Assembly: GCF_026968045.1 (NCBI RefSeq)
Contig: NZ_JAPVBQ010000001.1
Span: forward strand, 372,001-436,000
Direction of reading: 5' to 3'
Length of the DNA stretch: 64,000 nucleotides
Origin: Modestobacter sp. VKM Ac-2977
GTDB taxonomy: Bacteria > Actinomycetota > Actinomycetes > Mycobacteriales > Geodermatophilaceae
The notes under the pieces: generated by a model
What the model saw: the letters and a program-made list of their open reading frames with translations, nothing else
What the model was told of the DNA's origin: nothing
Database searches by the model: none
Shown here: piece by piece, positions 59,032-64,000 of the stretch
Numbering within the stretch: the stretch's first letter is position 1
How the letters are laid out: every line of letters starts with the position of its first letter
Made by a program: the position numbers and the translations under genes

Positions 59032-61440
59032 CTACGGGCGAGTGGGCACGGGTGTGGGCGCAGGCTCGACCTCGGCGGTCCCGTCCGCGGAGCTCGGCCG
59101 GAGGACGGCGCCGGAGCCCTCGACGGCGCGGCCCGGCGTCCTCCGCAACGGCAGCACCAGGCCGAGCGCCAGCGCGACGTCGGGCAGGTTGGCCGGGAGC
59201 GGACCGAAGGCCAGGTACCAGAGGCCCATCAGCAGCAGGAAGCACGTCAGCCCCGACGCCTCCCGCCGGCTCAGCAGCCGGGCGGAGCTGCGGATCAGCA
59301 GGGCGGCCATGACCAGCCCGAGGAGCAGGCCGACCGGACCCGCGTTCGACCAGAGGTCGGCCACGATCGAGTGCAGCTCGAACCGGCCGGCGAACATGTA
59401 GTTCTCGATGTACCCCTCGCCGGTGGGGATGCGGGTCACGGCGAAGCCCGCCTTGGCCAGGGCGATGTCGGCGGCGGTGGGCACGGTGCCGAGCCCGAAG
59501 CCCAGCGGGTGCTGGTGCATGAGCGCCCAGGTCGCCGTCCACTCCGGGCGGCCGCCGAGCAGCAGCGTCCCGGTCTGCTCGATCTGGGTGATGGTGCGTG
59601 CCTGGACCTCGGCGCCCAGTGCGCCGGAGACCAGCAGCTCGCGCATCGCGCTGTACGCGCCGACGGCCATGGCCGCGAGCAGGCCCGCGGTCGCCAGCGG
59701 CCTGGCCTGTCGTCCGGTCGTCGGCCGGGCCTGCCACAGCACGAGGGCACCGGCCATGACGCAGAAGCCGAAGGCGCTGCGCGCGTCGTGCACGATGTCG
59801 AGGAGGGCGAGGCCGGCCAGGGCGGCGATCGTCACCCCCGGGCGTCGGTGGGCACTGGCCAGGGCGAGGACGGTGATGGTCAGGGGCAGGGCGAGCTCGA
59901 ACTTGTAGGGGTTGTCCGACGCAGACGCGTCCATGAGCCCGCTCGCCAGCTGGCCGACCCCGTAGGCGACGCCGACGGCCGGGAACGGGAGCACGGTGCG
60001 GGCCCAGAGGAGCAGCCCGATGGCACCGACGGCCGCGAGCACCTGGAAGCTGGTCTCGGCCGCCTCCCGCCGGGCGAAGTCGTGGTCCACGCTGGACCAG
60101 CCGGCCAACAGCAGGCCGGACAGGAGGGACAGTCCGGCCAGCGCGGCGATCAGCATCGCGCCGCGGGATCGCCGGAGGACCCCGATCCACACCGGCAGCA
60201 GGACGACTGCTGCGAGCAGTGTCGTGTTCGTCGCGGCGGGGAGGTCGTGGGCGAGGCCGGTGGCCAGCAGCGCGACCACGGCGGTGACCCGGGTGGAGCG
60301 GGTGACCCCCTCACGGGGCGCGCCGGCCACCGAGCGGAGCGGTGCCCGGAGGTCCTCTCCGCGGAGCACGGCAGCCATGCGGGCGCGCCGGCCGGCGCGC
60401 GGAGCAGGTCGGCGGTCGAGCACGATGCCCAGGAGCGGGACCGGAGCGGTCGACAACGCTGTCACCACCCGCTCCAGCTGGCGGCGGGTGGTCCGGCGGC
60501 TGTCCACAGCCACCAGCACCCCGGCGAGGTCGGTACCGGTGCGCGCGACGTCCCCGATCGTCGGGACGTGCACGACCCCGGCCGTACCACCGCGGACGGC
60601 GGCCAGGTCCAGGTCTCGAGCCAGCTCTGTCGATCCCGGCGCGGTCCCGACGAGGGCGACCCGCGCGTCGGTGGCCGGTGAGAGCTCCGGCAGCGCACGG
60701 AGCAGCCCGGCGACCCGCTCCAGGCTGGCCGCTCGCGCGTCGCGCCCCGTCCTCCGGTCGACCGGCCACCTCCGGGCCCGGCGGTGGACCTCGGCGAGGA
60801 CGGGCAGCCCGGTCGCCGCGGAGACGTCGCCGGCGGTGCGCACCCGGGGGCGGAGGGACTCGGCCAGGCCGACGGCCAGCACGGCGGTACCGCCGCCCAG
60901 CACGATCCCGAGGGCGGTCAGGCGGCGGGTGTCCGGAGACGCTCGATACCGGGGTTCTCGTGCCGGGGAGATGGTGGTGACGTCGAGGACGGAACCTCCC
61001 GACCCGGCGTACAGGGTCGGGGTGAGCTCCTCCAGTTCCTCGCCCACCCGTGTCGCGATGCGCTCGGCCTGGACCGGGTCGGCCGCGTCCACCCCGATCT
61101 GCAGCACCGACGTGTCGTCGAGGACCTCGACGTCGACGGCGTCGGCGAGCTCACCGGGTCCGGCAGTCAGCTCGAGGTCGTCGATCACCGACTGCAGGAC
61201 GGCGGGTGAGGTGGCCGCTGCCGCGAGCGAGGGGAGCAGTTGCTCGCCGACCAGCGAGCTGTACCCGAGCGTGCTGGGGGTCTCGGCACGGTCCACGGAG
61301 ACGTAGACGGTGGTCTCGGCGTGGAAGACGGGCGGGGAGACGGACGCCAGGAGGAAGGACGCCCCGCCACCGACGGCTGCCGCCGCCAGGACGCTCGCCC
61401 AGCACCGGTGGACAGCGCTGACATAGTCCTTCGGCTGCAC
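59032..61440 (-). CDS. Wzz / pseudo-tyrosine-kinase / Wzy-type polymerase fusion
   Basis: An 802-residue membrane protein with three parts. Residues ~1-220 are a Wzz chain-length domain with two helices (WASVLAAAAVGGGASFLL, ALGIVLGGGTAVLAVGLAE) and SPDTRRL in the usual Pro-rich position. Residues ~255-345 resemble the CpsD/BY-kinase NTPase fold (VALVGTAPGSTELARDLDLAA ... LVAVDSRRTTRRQLERVV ... LLGIVLDRR), but the GK[ST] P-loop and Walker B are absent. Residues ~385-770 have about 11 helices and a polymerase/ligase-like loop (HQHPLGFGLGTVP). GTG 61440 has GAGGAGG 7 nt upstream. Likely polymerises the repeat unit with built-in length control; inferred. Confidence 0.78.
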   Translation of the reverse strand: MQPKDYVSAVHRCWASVLAAAAVGGGASFLLASVSPPVFHAETTVYVSVDRAETPSTLGYSSLVGEQLLPSLAAAATSPAVLQSVIDDLELTAGPGELADAVDVEVLDDTSVLQIGVDAADPVQAERIATRVGEELEELTPTLYAGSGGSVLDVTTISPAREPRYRASPDTRRLTALGIVLGGGTAVLAVGLAESLRPRVRTAGDVSAATGLPVLAEVHRRARRWPVDRRTGRDARAASLERVAGLLRALPELSPATDARVALVGTAPGSTELARDLDLAAVRGGTAGVVHVPTIGDVARTGTDLAGVLVAVDSRRTTRRQLERVVTALSTAPVPLLGIVLDRRPAPRAGRRARMAAVLRGEDLRAPLRSVAGAPREGVTRSTRVTAVVALLATGLAHDLPAATNTTLLAAVVLLPVWIGVLRRSRGAMLIAALAGLSLLSGLLLAGWSSVDHDFARREAAETSFQVLAAVGAIGLLLWARTVLPFPAVGVAYGVGQLASGLMDASASDNPYKFELALPLTITVLALASAHRRPGVTIAALAGLALLDIVHDARSAFGFCVMAGALVLWQARPTTGRQARPLATAGLLAAMAVGAYSAMRELLVSGALGAEVQARTITQIEQTGTLLLGGRPEWTATWALMHQHPLGFGLGTVPTAADIALAKAGFAVTRIPTGEGYIENYMFAGRFELHSIVADLWSNAGPVGLLLGLVMAALLIRSSARLLSRREASGLTCFLLLMGLWYLAFGPLPANLPDVALALGLVLPLRRTPGRAVEGSGAVLRPSSADGTAEVEPAPTPVPTRP

Positions 61441-61684
61441 CGAGTGACCTCCTCTCCCTCGGTGGCGATCTTCCCTGCCCGAGCGCCGCGGACAGGTGCG
61501 TCGGCCGAAAGAGGGCGCAGCGCGTGACCCGATGGGATGAGCGCGCCCGTCCGGCCGGGCGACGCAGCCGTCCGGGGGGTCGACACTCGCTGGGTCCGGG
61601 CTGGACCCGGACCGAGGTGGCCGCCCGGATGACCGCGGTGTGCACCAGTCGATGGCTCGCGTCGACGCGGGATGGGGGAAGGCA

Positions 61685-63121
61685 ATGGGCCCCGGGGGGC
61701 TGACCGAGATCGTGCGGACCGGGTGGCGTGTCATCGCTGCGCTGACGGTGGCCGGCCTGCTGGCCGGACTCTGCTGGTCGCTGGCCGCCGAGCGCACCTA
61801 CCGGGCCACCTCGAGCGTCTTCTTCTCCCTGCAGTACGGGGACTCCGCGGCCGACCTGGTCCAGGGATCGACGTACACGCAGAACCAGGTGACGTCCTAC
61901 GCCCGGCTGGCGACGACCCCGGTCGTCCTCCAGCCGGTCATCGACCGGCTGGAGCTGGGGACGACGGCACCTGAACTGGCTCGGCAGGTGGAGGCGTCCG
62001 CGCCCGTCGACACGGTCATCGTCGAGGTCACCGTCACCGGGTCGTCACCGGCACAGAGCGCCCGGATCGCCGACGCGGTCGTCGTCACGCTCTCCGAGAC
62101 CGTGGAACAGCTCGCGCCCGAGGGGGCCGACGGGGAGCCGACCGTGCGGGCCACGACGGTGGCCCCCGCCGAGGTGCCGCGGTCGGCTGCCACCCCGAAC
62201 ACGCCGCTCGACCTGGCCACCGGTCTGGCCGTCGGGCTCCTGCTGGGCCTGGGCTGGGTGTGGGCGAGGAGCACCCTGGACAACCGGGTCCGCGATGCCG
62301 CCACCCTCGCCGAGCTGACCGCGCACCCGCTGATCGGGACCATCGCCGCGCACGTCGGCCGCGCGACGCACCCGGTCGTGATGGAGACCGAGCCGCGGGG
62401 TGGCCAGGCCGAGGGGTTCCGACAGCTGCGCACCAACCTGCAGTTCCTCGACCTGCCGGCGCTGACCGGCTGGGACACCGAGAGCGGCAGCCGGACGATG
62501 GCCGTGACCTCCTCGTTGGCGGCCGAGGGCAAGTCCACGGTGGCGGTCAACCTCGCGGCGGCGCTGGCCGAGACCGGTGCCCGGGTGCTCCTCGTCGACG
62601 CCGATCTCCGCCGGCCGTCCGTGGCGGAGATGCTCGGGCTGGAGGGCTCGGCGGGCCTCACCACGGTGCTGCTGGGGCGGGCAGCACCGGCAGAGGTCGT
62701 GCAGGACTGGGGGATGTCCGGCCTGCAGGTGCTGACGTCGGGTCCGCTGCCACCCAACCCGGCCGAGCTGCTCGGGTCGCCGGCCATGACCGGGCTGCTC
62801 CGGGCCCTGCGGACGGACTACGACCACATCGTCCTCGACACCGCGCCACTGCTGCCCGTCGCCGACGGAGCCGTCCTCTCCCGCGCGGTCGACGGCGCCG
62901 TGCTCGTCGTCAACGCGACCAAGGCACGCCGCCCGCAGGTGGTGGAGAGCCTGCAGGTCCTGGAGCAGGTCGGCGCCACGGTGCTCGGTCTGGTGCTCAA
63001 CCAGGTCGACCGGGAGGAGCGGGTCTACGACTACCGCCCGGCCGAGGACGCCGACGTGCTGGCGGCCCCGGTCCTGGTGCGGGGCATCGTGACTGCGCCG
63101 ACTCCCGGTCCGTCGAGGTGA
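61685..63121 (+). CDS. Polysaccharide biosynthesis tyrosine autokinase (Wzz + BY-kinase)
   Basis: A 478-residue bacterial tyrosine kinase. Two helices bracket an extracytoplasmic Wzz domain (residues ~15-200). The cytoplasmic kinase has Walker A SLAAEGKST (~278-285), Walker A' VLLVDADLRRP and Walker B HIVLDTAPLLPVAD. The C-terminal tyrosine cluster is small (VYDY). BY-kinases control polymer length and export by cycles of autophosphorylation. ATG 61685 has GGGGGAAGG just upstream; GTG 61640 is possible. The stop overlaps the phosphatase start (GTGA). It is divergent from the Wzz-fusion gene. Confidence 0.92.
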   Translation: MGPGGLTEIVRTGWRVIAALTVAGLLAGLCWSLAAERTYRATSSVFFSLQYGDSAADLVQGSTYTQNQVTSYARLATTPVVLQPVIDRLELGTTAPELARQVEASAPVDTVIVEVTVTGSSPAQSARIADAVVVTLSETVEQLAPEGADGEPTVRATTVAPAEVPRSAATPNTPLDLATGLAVGLLLGLGWVWARSTLDNRVRDAATLAELTAHPLIGTIAAHVGRATHPVVMETEPRGGQAEGFRQLRTNLQFLDLPALTGWDTESGSRTMAVTSSLAAEGKSTVAVNLAAALAETGARVLLVDADLRRPSVAEMLGLEGSAGLTTVLLGRAAPAEVVQDWGMSGLQVLTSGPLPPNPAELLGSPAMTGLLRALRTDYDHIVLDTAPLLPVADGAVLSRAVDGAVLVVNATKARRPQVVESLQVLEQVGATVLGLVLNQVDREERVYDYRPAEDADVLAAPVLVRGIVTAPTPGPSR

Positions 63122-63702
63122 CGGGTGCCGCGGCCGCAGCGGCCGAGAGCCCCTCGTTCGCCGTCCTCCTCGTGTGCACGGCCAACATCTGCCGGTCCCC
63201 GGCCGCTGAAGCGCTGCTCCGCGCGGAGCTGGCCGCGGCAGACGACGTGGAGGTGGCCAGTGCCGGCCTGACCGCCCGGGTGGGCAGCGCGATCGCGCCG
63301 GAGATGGCGAACGCACTGGCGGTGCCCGTCACCGGTTTCCAGGCGCGGCAGGTGACCTCGGAGGTGGTGGGCGGCGCGGACCTGGTCCTCACCATGACAC
63401 GGGAGCAACGTGCTGCGCTCGTGGCCCTGGTCCCCGCCGCGGTCCGGCGGACGTTCACCCTCAAGGAGTTCGCGGCTCTGGTCGCACTGGCCGCCGGTCG
63501 CGCACGGGTCTCCGGCGCGTCGACGCGGCAGCGACTGAGCTCCGCGACGGCCGAGGCGCCACGCTTCCGCAGCGCCCGTGTCGCTGGGGCCGAGGACGAC
63601 ATCGCCGATCCGTACGGCGGGCGTCCCGCGGACTACTCGCGCGCCGCAGGGGAGATCGAGCAGGCGGTCGCCGCGCTGGTCTCCGCCGTCGGCCCGTCGT
63701 AG
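63118..63702 (+). CDS. Low-molecular-weight protein tyrosine phosphatase
   Basis: A 194-residue LMW-PTP. The P-loop is VCTANICRSPAAEALL (C-x5-R-S) and the general acid is in DIADPYGG near the C-terminus. An Ala-rich leader precedes the fold, and a ~35-residue insertion (RARVSGASTRQRLSSATAEAPRF region) comes before the acid loop. It is coupled to the tyrosine kinase by a GTGA overlap and most likely dephosphorylates its C-terminal tyrosines, as Wzb/Wzc pairs do. Confidence 0.92.
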   Translation: MTGAAAAAAESPSFAVLLVCTANICRSPAAEALLRAELAAADDVEVASAGLTARVGSAIAPEMANALAVPVTGFQARQVTSEVVGGADLVLTMTREQRAALVALVPAAVRRTFTLKEFAALVALAAGRARVSGASTRQRLSSATAEAPRFRSARVAGAEDDIADPYGGRPADYSRAAGEIEQAVAALVSAVGPS

Positions 63703-63908
63703 TCCGGACCGGGTCGCTCGTCGCTGACCAGGTCCGGCCGCGCACAGGTCGGCCACCTTGCCCGGGAATGACCGTGCGTGAGCACGAACGGGTGGACCGC
63801 GGCTCGGGACCGTCGCCTCATCGGGTGGTGGCCGGCGCATTCGTCACGTTGTGTGACCTCTGGCCCTTAGCGTCATCAGTGCATCAGCGGCACGGCAGAG
63901 GAGAGCGC
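63703..63908 (+). other. 206-bp intergenic region before the cytidylyltransferase gene
   Basis: No gene is visible. The region contains TAGCGT (63868-63873) in a CTTAGCGTCAT context, similar to the CTTAGTATCGG seen before the giant secreted-protein gene, which may be a -10. No convincing -35 is at the right distance. It ends in AGAGGAGAG, 4 nt before the ATG at 63909. Confidence 0.4.
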
Positions 63909-64000
63909 ATGACGGTGATCGGCTACGCCCCCGGGGCCTACGACCTGTTCCACATCGGGCACCTCAACGTCCTCAAGCACGCCGCCGAGCACTGTGACCG
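63909..64000 (+). CDS. Cytidylyltransferase family protein (3' truncated by window end)
   Basis: Only 30 residues are visible: MTVIGYAPGAYDLFHIGHLN and a following helix. The HIGH-type motif HIGH in AYDLFHIGHLNVLKHA marks the TagD/GCT-type nucleotidyltransferases that activate glycerol-3-P, choline-P or related phospho-alcohols with CTP. The ATG at 63909 has GAGGAGAG just upstream. In this locus it may supply a CDP-alcohol to the phosphotransferase at 43306-44061; inferred. Confidence 0.8.
   Translation, partial: MTVIGYAPGAYDLFHIGHLNVLKHAAEHCD

Overview
The window is 64 kb of very GC-rich DNA. GTG starts are frequent, many genes overlap by 4 nt (GTGA or ATGA), and the gene order is that of high-GC Gram-positives: mscL/fmdB, 5-FTHF cyclo-ligase/galU/glp/rimJ-like/sepX, pmt/rsmI/metG/tatD/rpfB/rsmA/ispE/glmU/prs/rplY/pth. 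This is an actinobacterium. The style fits Geodermatophilaceae (Blastococcus, Geodermatophilus, Modestobacter), but that family-level call is inference.

Layout. 1-4.8 kb: a 5'-truncated pyrimidine-dimer-glycosylase-like fusion, small enzymes (kinase-fold phosphotransferase, thioesterase, VOC protein, YbaK deacylase), MscL, a SAF-domain protein and an FmdB-like protein. 4.9-12.0 kb: accessory genes (membrane protein, MarR regulator, LLM flavoprotein, a tandem duplication of a small ATPase, carboxyltransferase + CaiB pair) between fmdB and the cyclo-ligase. 12.0-16.7 kb: cyclo-ligase, galU, then the cell-division-associated glp (MoeA-like), GNAT and sepX/glpR genes, ending at tRNA-Ala(CGC). 17.0-23.0 kb: an extracellular-polysaccharide island with a secreted sugar-dehydrogenase-like/PKD/LGFP protein, a membrane GT2 synthase with a C-terminal MshEN-like domain, and a GH26-like hydrolase. 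23.0-40.0 kb: core housekeeping (protein O-mannosyltransferase, RsmI, CorA, MetRS, TatD, RpfB behind a probable c-di-AMP riboswitch, RsmA, IspE, tRNA-Gln, GlmU, Prs, L25, Pth).

40.3-64.0 kb: a large capsule/exopolysaccharide locus. It encodes a polyprenyl-phosphate sugar transferase, six glycosyltransferase domains in five proteins, a CDP-alcohol phosphotransferase, a Wzx-like flippase, an acyltransferase with an SGNH domain, a bacterial tyrosine kinase with its low-molecular-weight phosphatase, a cytidylyltransferase at the right edge, and a 1546-residue secreted protein carrying a tandem repeat that looks identical at DNA level over about 962 bp. Its most unusual member (59032-61440) appears to join a Wzz chain-length domain, a kinase-like domain without a P-loop, and a Wzy/WaaL-type polymerase.

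The genes suggest two surface-polysaccharide systems, one possibly gated by c-di-GMP and one by tyrosine phosphorylation, set among conserved growth and division genes. Several non-coding structures (a dispersed hairpin repeat, palindromes flanking a DUF559-like gene, an AT-rich operator-like palindrome) are not explained by the genes.
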